DNA of 64,000 bases from Chaunax sp. Z400 (Eukaryota; Chordata; Actinopteri; Lophiiformes; Chaunacidae): NCBI GenBank assembly GCA_037577475.1, contig CM075203.1, positions 22,331,897 to 22,395,896 of the forward strand, given 5' to 3'. The translations under genes and the position numbers were made by a program. Below, in pieces: positions 1-62,894 of this stretch (within the stretch, counting starts at the first letter, position 1; each line of letters opens with the position of its first letter). Under the pieces are notes generated by a model that was not told the DNA's origin, made no database searches, and saw only the letters and a program-made list of their open reading frames with translations.

Positions 1-985
1 TGATTTTGTCTATTTCTGTGTGTATATTATACCAAATTGTGTTGAATAGTCAAACAAAAGTTAGCATAAAACAAAGGCAATCTGTGTAAAGACAAAACGC
101 AAGTTTTAAAAATGATAGTTTATAAGGCAAAAATCCAATACTTATGTCACCAGTATGAAAAAGTGTTGGCCCCCTTAACTTAACAGCTTAGCTGCAACAA
201 TTGCAACCAAACTCTTCTGATGGAGATCAGTCTCTGACATCACTGTGGTGGAATGTCGATCCACTCTTCTTTACAGAACTGCTTCAGTCCAGCCATATTG
301 GAGGGTTTATGAGCATGAACTGATCTTTCAGGTCCCACCACAGCATCTCAATGGGGTTCAGGTCTGGTCCAGACATTGACTAGGCCACACCACTTTTCTT
401 TTTTTCTCTCCTTTTGAGCCATTCAGAGGTGTACTGGATCATCTTGTGGATTATCTTACTGCATAACCCAGTTGAGCTTCAACTCACAGACTGATGACCC
501 AACATTTTCCTTCAGAATTATCTGGTAGAGAGCAGAATTCATGTTTCCCTCAATAATGGCAAGACGCCCTGAAGCAGCAAAGCATCCCCACAACATCACA
601 CTGACACCTCCATGCTTGACCGTAGGTATAATGTTCTTTTTGTGGAATGCTGTGTTTGGTTTATACCGGATGTAATGGGACCCCTGTCTTCCAAACAGTT
701 CAACTTTAGACTCATAAGTCCACAGAATATTCTCCTAATAGTTTTGAGGGTCATCATGGTGTTTTGTGGCAAAATTCAGATGAGCCTTAATGTTTTCTGG
801 GTCAGCAATGGCTTTCTCCTCACCACTCTCCCATGGATGGCTTTTTTGCCCGGTGCCTTTTGTATACACGGATTGACACGTTCACCTAATGAAAAAGGCA
901 TGCGGAAGCTTAGAGATGAGGTTTTTGTTGCCAAGTTCTACATATGTATGGAAACTGTTGTGAATATGACCTAATGGGTGGTGTG
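1..985 (-). mobile_element. Tc1/mariner-like transposon remnant
   Basis: Read on the - strand, interrupted frames match Tc1-type transposase. They include HYIRYKPNTAFHKKNIIPTV, then GGVSVMLWGCFAASG, the catalytic-Glu block LNPIEMLWWDLK near 340-370, and a C-terminal LKQFCKEEWIDIP followed by SLVAIVAAK. A stop codon breaks the second catalytic-Asp region near 460. The 1-180 segment looks like the element's non-coding end, and a related end recurs near 46.4 kb. The element runs off the window start, so its full length is unknown. Confidence 0.8.
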
Positions 986-1400
986 GTTTATTTCATGAGC
1001 TAGACAAAGGCAGTCCACTGTATCTGCACATCAGATATCCAGTTGGTCCAGATTACATAGATATACATAGATTACTCTGTATATTCTGTACATATACGCG
1101 GCTCACATAGTAGTCCTGCATACTTTTTAAACTTATTGTCCAAATTTCTATTCCTGTGTAAATAGCTGGAGCGCAATGCAAAAACTGGAGTCAAATTCCT
1201 TTTTCTTTTGTGTTCCAAATGATTCAAATGGAAAGAACTCATTTATGTGTGTAATTTACAACAGCATTATGTTATCTCATTCTCTTTGGTCTTCAAGGAC
1301 CAAAAGTAATAGATATATAATAGTTGCTATTGTGTATATGTAATATGAATGGGTGGCATTTAATGGCATACTAACTCATATTGTTAGGGAACCCGGTAGC
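986..1400. other. AT-rich intergenic stretch
   Basis: I see no coding signal, RNA gene or clear repeat here. It lies between two transposon relics upstream of reep3. Confidence 0.5.
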
Positions 1401-1408
1401 CTACAAAC

Positions 1409-2225
1409 CAGGGGCAGATCTAGGATTTTTCTAACTCAGGGGCCACAAAGGGGCCAAATTTTACACATAGGGGCCGAGTATATGTCCAACATCCATGCAC
1501 ATTTCCATATTCAGTAAGATCTATATACATTTCATTCCTTGTTTGCCATTGGCTCTATAGCTTTGGGAAAAAACACACATAATGTGGTATATTTTGCAAA
1601 TTGTGCCTTGTTCATGCAAATTTTGTACATCAAATCATTATTGTGGCATGACAAACATTATTTCACAAATAAGAGCGGTCTTTCAGATGGTGAGCTAGAG
1701 TGTGTGATGGCTTGTGACTGTATGTGAGAACCATTGACCGTAATGAGCTGAAGAGTTAGCCAATAACATTAGCTAAAGTAGTTAACTACCTGGTGATAAC
1801 TACCTAAGTTCAGTGACAGCAGCAACTTAACGCGCTTTGACATGTTAACACAAACTCATGTAGGGGATAGTAAAACACCATGAATGTCCTGTGGGAGATG
1901 GAAGCACCAGGAGCACCAGGCGTTTCTGCAGGACTCAGTGCCGGTGCAGTCTCATGCAACATTCAGTCGCATCAGATTTATCAGTTTCCCACCTTTGCAA
2001 TGTTCATGTCACATTGGAATAACCAGTTCACACCTATAAATAAGATTCTCATTGACCTCCAAGTTGCACCAAAAGTCACAAACATGGGAATCCTTCCCAT
2101 TGTAAGGTTTCCTCCCATATGACATGAAGGCAGCATCACTATAGTTACAATACATATTTGAGGCTCCACCAAAAAAAAGAAAAAAAGCTGGTGCCCCTCT
2201 GGCCCCACCCCTGGATCCGCCCATG
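1409..2225. mobile_element. Non-autonomous hAT-like element with 8-bp target duplication
   Basis: Identical 8-bp direct repeats CTACAAAC flank the element at 1401-1408 and 2226-2233. Its ends are imperfect inverted repeats: CAGGGGCAGATCTAGG on the left and, reverse-complemented, CATGGGCGGATCCAGG on the right (13 of 16 match). An 8-bp duplication and a CAG/CAT-type end with GGCGGATC fit the hAT superfamily. No transposase is recognisable in the 817 bp. Confidence 0.85.
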
Positions 2226-2398
2226 CTACAAACGTGCCTATTTCACCGAAGAAGAATGTCCCGTTTAACATTTTTGAGGTCCCATTTTACTCATTTACTA
2301 GTGCTCTCATGTTTGGCGATTGGCTGTTAATATTTAAAGCCCAACCCTTATTTGTACCATTTTACCAGATGTCCTCAATTTTATATACGCCCATATGT

Positions 2399-2438
2399 GA
2401 GTGTGTGTGTGTGTGAGAGTGGGTGTGTGTGTGTGTGA

Positions 2439-2481
<43 letters not shown>
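2399..2481. repeat. (GT)n microsatellite
   Basis: A nearly pure GT tract of about 80 bp with a few GA interruptions. Confidence 0.95.
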
Positions 2482-2482
<1 letters not shown>

Positions 2483-2526
2483 CCATCGAGAGAGAGAAGG
2501 ACAGACAGGCAGACAAATGTGCTTAC

Positions 2527-2538
2527 AGAGAGAGAGCA

Positions 2539-2565
<27 letters not shown>
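2527..2565. repeat. (GA)n microsatellite
   Basis: A GA tract broken once by CA. It directly abuts the start of the LINE fragment that follows. Confidence 0.9.
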
Positions 2566-2569
<4 letters not shown>

Positions 2570-3632
2570 TGCTGATGATCTGGTACTCCTGTCTCCAAGC
2601 GAAGAAGGGGTGCAGGAACACCTCAACCTCCTGCACCAGTTCTTCCAGACCTAGACCCTAACAGTAAACCAAACAAAACAAAAATTATGGTATTTCAAAA
2701 AAGATCTGGCCTCAACGACCACAAATTGAACTTTTTCCTAGGTTCCACTGCCTAAAAGACCACACAAAAAACTACACATGCCTTGGTCTAAATATCAGTT
2801 CTACAGGTAACCTCAACCAAGCAGTGAACAACCTGAGAGACAAGGCAAGAGGGGCTTTTAAATGCAATCCGAAAGACCATCAAATTGGACATCCCAATTC
2901 AAATCTGGCTAAAAATATTGGACTGTTATTGAACCCATTTCCTTATATGGTTGCAAGGTCTGGGGCCCACTCACCAACCAAGATTTTACAAAATGGGACA
3001 AACACCAAATATAGACTGCATTCAGAATTCTGCAAATCAATCCTCCACGCCCAAAGAAAATCTCTTAACAATGCATGCAGAGCAGAATTAGGCTCATAAA
3101 GATCCAAAAGAGAGCATTCAAATTTTACAATCACCTCAAAGAAAGTGACCCTGAAAATTTTCATCATAAAGCCCTCACTTACAGAGAGAGCCTCGAGAGA
3201 AGCCCCTTCAGCCAGCTAGTACTTTAGTACTCTGGTTCACAAACTCAAACAGACCCCCGAGACAGAAACTCAATCAGACTAAACTACAATATACAAAAAC
3301 AAAAAGAAAGCTAGTGGACACATTGGACAGAATCAATCAAAAACCAAAGTAATTTGGAAAGTTATGGCCCTAAACAGACAATACTCAGTGGCAGCCTACT
3401 TGACCACTGTCCAAAAAAAGGGAAAACTTTGACCTTGTACAGACTCAGTGAACACAGCCTCGCTGTGGAAAAAGGCTGCCACAGGAACACCTGGCTCCCC
3501 AGAGAAGAAAGACTGAGCACCCACTGTAAACAGCAGGAGGTAGAAACTGAACCAAACTTTTTAACCTCCTGCCAACTTTACCAAAATCTCAGAGACAGAT
3601 ACTCAGATCACAAAGACCCAAAAACATTTTGA
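2566..3632 (+). mobile_element. LINE reverse-transcriptase fragment, broken
   Basis: The first codons give IADDLVLLSPSEEG, the catalytic [FY]ADD motif of a non-LTR retrotransposon with Ile in place of Tyr/Phe. Downstream frames continue with LINE-like text (NNLRDKARGAFKCN, FCKSILHAQRKSLNNACRAE) and end with a Cys/His-rich motif near 3510-3590 (HCKQQEVETEPNFLTSC), as in LINE C-terminal zinc-binding regions. Several stops and frameshifts break it. The 5' part is missing. The clade is not resolved. Confidence 0.8.
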
Positions 3633-3731
3633 AGAGAGAGAGAGAGAGAGAGAGAGGAGGGGAGAGAGAGAGAGAGAGAGAGGAGGGGAGAGAGAGAGAG
3701 AGAGAGAGGAGGAGGGGAGAGAGAGAGAGAG
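3633..3731. repeat. (GA)n/(GGA) purine tract
   Basis: About 100 bp of pure purine on the + strand with periodic GGAGGGG breaks. It lies at the 3' edge of the LINE fragment and about 200 bp upstream of the first promoter CCAAT box. Confidence 0.9.
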
Positions 3732-3939
3732 ACTGCTGAGACGTTACATTTTCAGCACACTTTCTGTGTAAATGTAGCCTAATGCTATGTCTGGGAAGCA
3801 TTATAAGACTGAGCCAGCTCATACTGAGCTACTGGAACTTAAAACAAGGTCACTTTCCATTTCCATGAGAGGAAAATATTCCCCCAACAGCGCTCGGAGA
3901 ATCAAAAGAATCCCCTCTTGATTCTGTCACCAGCCAGGA

Positions 3940-4674
3940 GGAGCGACCAATCAGAGTGCAGACGAATGAGTTTAAAATTCCACCGCTACCAAACGCAAAA
4001 GTCACATGGGCAAAGGCGACCAATCAATGATGATGTATGCATGTTGTAAACAGACAGAACTGGCCAATAGCAGGTTTTTTTTGCTTTTTTTTGGTCCAAA
4101 CTTTATTCACTGATCAACAGATACAGGAACTAACATTCAATAGAAAGAAGGAATACAAATAATACAAAAAAATAAACAGCAAATAATCGAAAATAATACA
4201 TAAGTACAAGGAACAAAAATAAATAAATAGTAATAATATATATAAATCAAAAAGAGGTTTTTAGGGAGGCAATAGCAAGTTTTTTGTTTTTTTGGGGGGG
4301 AGCCAATAGCAAGTTCGAGAGGCTGTCGCTTTCCCGTTGACGTCAGTGGGTGTCTGAGCGCAGTTCTAGTGCCAGGAACTAAAGAGTGAGGTGGAGAACG
4401 AAGGTGGATAGCTGGAGGGAAGGAGAGATAGCCAGAAAACAACAGGACTCATATTGAATAAATATTTTATTACTTGGCTATGGTTATAAAGCAGAGCAGT
4501 GTTCTTGAACGCTTTTCAGACATGTTGTGTGGCCGATGTACAGCTAGCTAGCTGTTGCTTGATTCGGTCATCGAAGTTTTGCCTCAGGAAGTTTACAGCG
4601 GCACGGCTAACCACCAACGTTATCACCGGGGCTGTCTTCCACTACAGACAACACTACACAACACAAGACAGAAT
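3940..4674 (+). promoter_or_regulatory. reep3: Putative reep3 promoter and 5' untranslated region
   Basis: Four CCAAT boxes lie on the + strand at 3947-3951, 4020-4024, 4064-4068 and 4303-4307. A full palindromic CRE, TGACGTCA, is at 4338-4345, about 330 bp before the ATG. A TATAAA-like TTATAAAG is at 4484-4491. CCAAT boxes with a CRE commonly mark NF-Y and CREB/ATF-driven promoters. An A/T-rich insertion (about 4070-4290) separates two copies of a CAATAGCA motif. The transcription start is not determined. Confidence 0.5.
4480..4551 (+). promoter_or_regulatory. Possible upstream open reading frame of 23 codons
   Basis: An ATG at 4480 opens a frame that ends in TAG at 4549-4551, 123 nt before the reep3 ATG. 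Further in-frame and out-of-frame ATGs at 4522 and 4536 end in the same short region. If transcription starts upstream of 4480, these would be upstream ORFs able to reduce reep3 translation. If it starts near 4510, after the TATA-like site, only the shorter ones remain. Confidence 0.3.
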
Positions 4675-56361
<51,687 letters not shown>

Positions 56362-59341
56362 AGACACTACTGCTGACACCCTTTCACAAACACACACATA
56401 TAAACAGCAGAGGTCTGCTGATTGGTGGATGGTATTGTCAGCTTCTAATCCAGCTCTCCTCAGTCTGACTTGTCATTCTGCTGAGCTCTGTATTTACGAC
56501 CAGATTCAGCCCAAACCGCTGACTGTCTTAGAGAACCTGGAGGTTTTTCTTTGGGTTGATGTCACACGTATGCATGACTTACCTGTGTTTCATTAGTTTA
56601 GTTTTTAGGTGTGATTTTATATATGTGCACTCTTTTAGATTTTACATTTAGATCCATCTGTCAGCTTTAATCGTTTTTGTTGAGTTTCTACACGTTTGAT
56701 GCTACCACTTTTTAATTAGGCATCCTTTATGAAGAGGTCATGAACCAAAACAACAGCTTTAACAGTTAAGTCATTTACTAATGCTTCATAGCACAGTTAT
56801 TAAACATTCATCAGCACAACTTAGGGTTACGCTGTTGTGAAAAATCTAATACTTAGTTTTTTTAGCTTTAGTTTGTCAGGGAGGTTGGTCCATTTTAATT
56901 AGAAAAGCCCTTATTTATTAAAAATGTTTTGGCTTTATTTGATAGTGAAAGCTGAAGAGATGACAGGAACTGCGAGAGAGAGACTGGAGGGAAGACAGGC
57001 AGGTGGAATCGAACCCATGCTGACTGCTAGAGGACTATAGCCTTGGCACATGGGGCGCGCACCTTAACCACTGCGCTATCTGCACCCCAGAAAAGCCCTT
57101 ATTAAAGCTTGATTTCTTTACATTTTGGACAAATAATAATATTTCAATGGTTTTATTTCAATTAAATTAAATATACGTCCCCCTTATGGCCACAGTTTAC
57201 TAAAAAAGGACAGTGTTGTATCAAAGGTACATTTAAACAGTGGATCAGATGACTGTTACATGAAAGGTGTCGCTCTGTTCTCATGATGATGTTTTTTCAC
57301 TACCTGCTGACACCAAGCATACAGTAAGTAGTAGCAATGTAATTTGGTCGGTACCCATTCCTTTGCTGAGTACATATCCATGTTAAATTAATCAGTGCCA
57401 AACCTGAGAGTGCATCCAGGTGAGAGACAGAAGAGAGGCGAGGCTCCATCACCCTTGTAAGTGTGACTACACTTCTCAAAACAGTCATTTTAATATTTGG
57501 AATGAATGTGAAGTTGGTCATATGTAACCTGAGGAAGCCTGTGGTCAAACACAAAATATATTTAAGGCCTTAAGACTATACTGTAGCCTGAAAGCTACCA
57601 TTAGCATGTCTGCAGTAATTCATGGTGAGCTGACGAAATGTTTAAGTGAGGCATCAGTGACTTCATCGACATCATCATATAATTAATTAATTAAATGGTT
57701 GGTTGGGTAACTTGAATATTGGACTTTTAAGGCTTATTTACATTCTAGCTGCAAACATGTTTGCAAACACAATATTTAATATGAAGGACTAATAAGTGAA
57801 TTCACCCATTTATAAGCATGATTATTTTAGATACCCATTATAAAGAGTGCCTTATTAAAATGTGGTTCCAGTTCTTTCAGGTATTTTTCTTAATGAGGAA
57901 CTTGTTCCTCGTTAAACCTCTGACCTTACTATAGAGTGTATTAACCTCAGAATGGCTCAGTATACTATATATGGAGATGCTTTAGGTTCAGACATATGCA
58001 ACATTCCTGGTCACAGTGGTGACCCATCAAGTTGCTGCAGGGCACCAGCAGTGCTCAGGAGAGAGTGATGCTGACTTCATCAGATGTGGAGTCAGAGAGT
58101 GAAACACCAGCAGATGAACACTATCCTCCATCCTGTCAGGGGGGGGGTGAACAGAGAGAAAGAAAGAAAGGGAAGTGAGAATTCTTCAGGTTTCTGTGAG
58201 ACAATTTCAGCCTTTATAAAGGCCCAGACTTCTACTTACTATTAATGATGATTTCTTATTTTCATGCTTTTTACTCATGTTTTTATATGACTGTGTTGTG
58301 ATCCCACCGCTGGTTGTAAAGTAGCTGTTCTTAGTGAAGAATAGCTTTTTAAGTGTTCTTTTAGTGTGTGTTTTAGCTTGGATTTGAATACTTTTGTATT
58401 GTAGTCACCTGTTTTTGCACATATACCTCCTCCCAAACCTTTTTATCAATGCTGTTGTTGCTTGTCATCTCATTTTATAGTGTACATTGCTGCGGGATGA
58501 TGCAGCACACAGTGAACACTAACGGCCTCTCCTGACATTTTAAAGTTTGGTTGTTTTTGTCCTGGTGCTACACTACTGACAAGCAAAAAAAAAATCCTTC
58601 CATAGTTGCATTTAACAGATATCAATGCATTTATCATTCATCTTCAGTTCTGACTGACTGCTGGGGAGTTTCAGATATTTAAACTCTGGTGAGATCGCTG
58701 ACACGTTGACAGTCGTTAAGGTCACATGTTTACTGTTGACTCACAACAGACGGCAGTGATTGGCTTAAAGAAAAACAGAAGAATTTGACTTGGTGCTGGG
58801 GTCAAGCGGGGAATCATTGACAAATGTGTAATTCATATGCAAATGCATGAAGTCAATGAATTCAACTCGATAGCAAGACATGTTTGGTTTGCCCTCATTA
58901 CCCCTCCTCACTTTGTTTTGCTGATTCCACAAAGAGTACGGTGTTTTTAACTCGTTTACAAAGGTAAACAGGTTGTCAACAAAACTTTAATTTATATTGG
59001 CAGTGTGTCACAGATAGTTAAACGTGTCTTTTTGTGCTGGATTCATAATTATTATTGCAGCCAAACCCATAAATGTAATGAGAGGAGCTGATTGTGGTAG
59101 GGGGAAAAAGCCAGAGCACATGCTGCAGTAATGATGTCACTGTGTGCATGTGTGTCAGGTCAGGTATTTTGCTCATTGTATAATTCAGATTTGAACATGA
59201 ATCACCAAAAGGATTCAGGTAATACTGTTGCTGAACTTGTAGTTACAAAGCCTTCATTCATATATAATTCATGACATGTTTATTAGGCCTGTATGATGTG
59301 GGCCTATATCAGCTGATTCAATTATTTCATTATGAAATAAA
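56362..59341 (+). other. reep3: reep3 3' untranslated and downstream region
   Basis: No further coding exon is visible after the stop. The first canonical AATAAA on this strand after the stop is at 59336-59341, and others follow at 59411-59416 and 60157-60162. ATTAAA variants occur earlier (around 56800 and 57170). The true polyadenylation site cannot be chosen from sequence. A SINE copy on the opposite strand sits at about 56930-57095. Confidence 0.3.
56930..57095 (-). mobile_element. tRNA-derived SINE, copy 3
   Basis: On the - strand: GATAGCGCAGTGGTTAAGGT (A box), GGTTCGATTCCACCTG (B box) and GCCTGTCTTCCCTCCAGTCT. It lies about 570 bp after the reep3 stop, possibly inside the 3' untranslated region. 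Confidence 0.75.
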
Positions 59342-62300
59342 GTGGAAACCCTGAACAGGAAATTGGGTTTATTCATAACTGACATTAACATACAGAATGA
59401 CAATAGACAAAATAAATGATGTCCAGTTTTATTCAATTACTGACTGAATGACTTCAGGTCAGCAGTTTGTATAAAAACACGTGGAATGGAATATGAATCA
59501 TGTAAAAAAGTAGTACATCTGTATATATAACACATCCCAGTGCAGAAACTTTAGAACAGGGTCTAAACTGGGGTTCAGCTCTGATCTGATGTCAGATTGT
59601 TCACACATGACCTCAAACAGCTGTCTGAGAGTTCTCATGAATGAATGATTGGTTGCTTTTCTCACACCCTTTATTGTTTAATAACTTGTTCTGGTGGTGA
59701 GATGGGAAACGACCGTGTGATAAGTGAAGTGTGTTAACTTGATATGGTTACACACATTTTCCCAAGGTTGTTTGGTCTGTCAATGTATTACAGAACTGCA
59801 TGTTGTAGAGTATATCCAGACTTTAGACTCTGCTGTTCTTCTTTAATCTGTCTGTTATCCTGGCCTCTTTACTCCTCTCACACAGCGACACATTGTGGAC
59901 AGTACAAGTCTTAATCAGTGTCCTCTTAAACAGTGATCTGGTGGGTTGAGCGGAGTTACAGTCGTTCCCTGTTCGGCCTTTGCTGAGGTGCAACAACAAA
60001 CCAAACTTTATCATGTCATAATATTTATTGAATGCTTCTAACTGACTAATGATACCAAAGCTTTGTGTTGTCGCCCTGAGCTGTGTGTGGCCGGGGTTTT
60101 TGATCTGTGTGGTGAAAATGTCTGGTGTGTGGATTTTTGGATATTTAATGCAATTCAATAAAGGCTATCCAATTACAGTAAGGGGAACCAATCAAATAGT
60201 CTCTGGTCTGTTGTCTTTATTATTGATGCTTTCAAGAAGTGTGTGATTGCAGCACGGTGTTGGGTGGTTGAAGCACACGGGGCTTAGACACCATTTTTAT
60301 AATCAGCTGATGAGATAAATATGTCAAAATGTTATGTCGATATTTTGTCTTCATATTATTTATTTCATTAGGTCTTCATCATGTGACATTGATGATTTTG
60401 AATCTATGGAACCCCAATGTGTTAAATGATGAATAAATAAAACATGAAATAAGTTGTGTACATGATATAATAAAAGCCATTCATTTTTATTCCCTTTCCA
60501 AAGGAGGCTTATAAGGTCACCAGTGTCTGTACATCATACATCACAGGTCTGATGTCTATCCACATCTTAAATACAGTGAAGTTCCATACATGCTTTGTGG
60601 AGGCCCTTCAGGTGTGCATCTCATAATTGGTTTCTTCACTTGCTTATTTTCCCATTTTAGGCACATTTCAGTTTGTTCACATTCACCGATGATGGGTGAA
60701 TGTCTACTCCCCGCCTCACCCAGGGTGACATCTGGCTGTGTCGGGTGCTGCAAAAAATATTCTAATGTTGAATTAATGTAGAATTAATTCAAATTCCAAA
60801 CAAAGAAACTCATTAATAAAATGGAAAAGGAGCATGAGACAAATTTTGATAATGTATGAAGTCATGATCTGTCATAATGTGACATATGACTTGGTCTGCT
60901 GGCGTGTGGTCAGACTACGTAATACTACTATAACTTTCATTGATCCGATGCATTAGGAGAGGGTTGTGTTAGACGCACACACCAGCATGCAAAGGTTTTA
61001 GAAAAGAAAGGCTCCAGCATCAGATAAGTCTGAATCTATGTGCCTTGGATATTTGTCACCTGACAACAAACAAATCACCCATCACTAACTAGCAATGATG
61101 GAGGATTTTATTCACTGGAAAAAAGTGATGAAGTGTGTAAAAGTGTCAGAAAACGACTCCACTGCTGGCACAGCAGCAACTGGTAGAGGTCAGGAAGAGC
61201 TCAAAATACAGTTTCATGGCTTTGGATAGTTGCATGTAGCACCATCGTAATTCTGCTCCCATGCTTGACCTTATATTTCTGACTCTCATCCATCCCTGCC
61301 AGAATAGAGTGGTGTGCATCCTCCCAGGCTCAGGTTTCCCTCTGAAACTAAGTCACATTCACCCCCATCTCACAATAGCCACTTAGTGTATGTGTATGTG
61401 TGTGAGTGCTGTCATGTGTACTTTGTAAAATCATTTAGACTGGGGTGACTCCACATTTTGCATGTGTTCAAAGGCTGCAGACAGGAAAAAGTCCACATCG
61501 ACACAAATCCATCTTTCCTGATGGACTGTGCCCCTGGACACATTTACCACTTCTAACAATGGTGGTGATGTGAACAGTCTCTGCCCTCTCGCCTTTAAGA
61601 CAGATCACATGCACAGACTGAGGCTGCAGGGAGTAAGTTCTGATAGAGAATGAAAACATGAAGAGAACACGTTCCTAACTACATGTAGACAGAAATCAGT
61701 GCAGCTGGTAGATTGTCATCGGTAGAACGTGGCTCTGATGGCGGTCGTGGGCAGCCCAGCTTCCACCAGTAAACCTCCCAGCTGGAATTCCTGAATGAGG
61801 GAAAATAAAAATGACTCCACCTACATTTGTATGGTTACTTTAATGTGTTCCTTATTTATTTATTTATCTCTTTTAGTCTGATGTTCATTGACCCAGACTT
61901 TTTACAATTTCAAGATTGTTCATGTCTGACAGTGTCGTCTTCCTTTTTTAGGGTGGGGGTGGTATCATATTGGCTTTCACCTGCTACAAACTCATAATTA
62001 TGTCAGGGTTTAACAATCGATGAACAGCAGACCTGTACTCCACACATCTGGAGCAGCAACTTCAATGTTCTGAAATGTTCTGCTAAAAGGTGTGTGACTC
62101 CATTATCTTTACTGAAAGAACATTCATTCACAAAGTGACCCTAATCATATCAGATGGTTTTACACAAAACAAAATGGAAAGACAGAAACAGGCAGGTTTC
62201 TGTTTTCAGGTCATGGACAGATTTTCTTTCTCCTGTTCCATAGCGAGACAAACACAACAGAATGTTCAGGTTCTGTTGCAGAAAGTAAAAAAGGTCATAG

Positions 62301-62890
62301 AAAAGCCCACCAACATTTTTCATAACATAAAATACAAACAATAAAACAATGCAATGTTGGTAATTATGTATTTACTAAATTAAATAGCAAATAATTAACA
62401 TTTTCTTTCACATACACAAGCATGGACACACACACACCTCTCTGCTTAATACCAGCAGTTTGTAGAATCGTCATTTGGTGACCTTTATACTGGCATTTCT
62501 ACAAAGTGCAAAACATGATGTGAATTGTTGGCTTGTGGATAAAAAGCACTGCCATTTGGCTTCAGAACAAACTATGCTGCCTAAGTTGTTCAGAGTTAGT
62601 GGCAATTTCTAGTCACCTGTAAAATATGTTTCATTTAACATGAACTTCCCCAAACTATCAGCGCCTTCTTATGGTCTGTGCTCAGCTGCCTCAGAGAAGA
62701 ACCCAAATACAGGTCTGAAGTCATATGACAGAGGAAGGGAGATGTGTTTAAAGGCTCTGGAGAAAAGGAAAGCAGACCTGGAGTTAAAAATCATTTTGTA
62801 AGGCAAAGAATGGATCCTTCTCTATTAAACTCCCCAAACAAGATGAATAATAAAGGGCTAAATTTAAGTTTCTTCCTGAGGGCTGATACG
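57100..62890. other. Downstream sequence without recognised genes
   Basis: No exon, RNA gene or clear repeat family was recognised. AATAAA signals are at 59336, 59411 and 60157. A G run is at 58139-58147. Confidence 0.35.
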
Positions 62891-62894
62891 CAGC

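Noticed and set aside
612..974. 120-codon frame on the + strand
   Set aside because: It is antisense to the Tc1-like transposase relic.
4338..4345. ER-stress response element near the CRE
   Set aside because: CCAAT boxes are present, but none has the CCACG half at the 9-bp spacing, so only CRE and CCAAT are reported.
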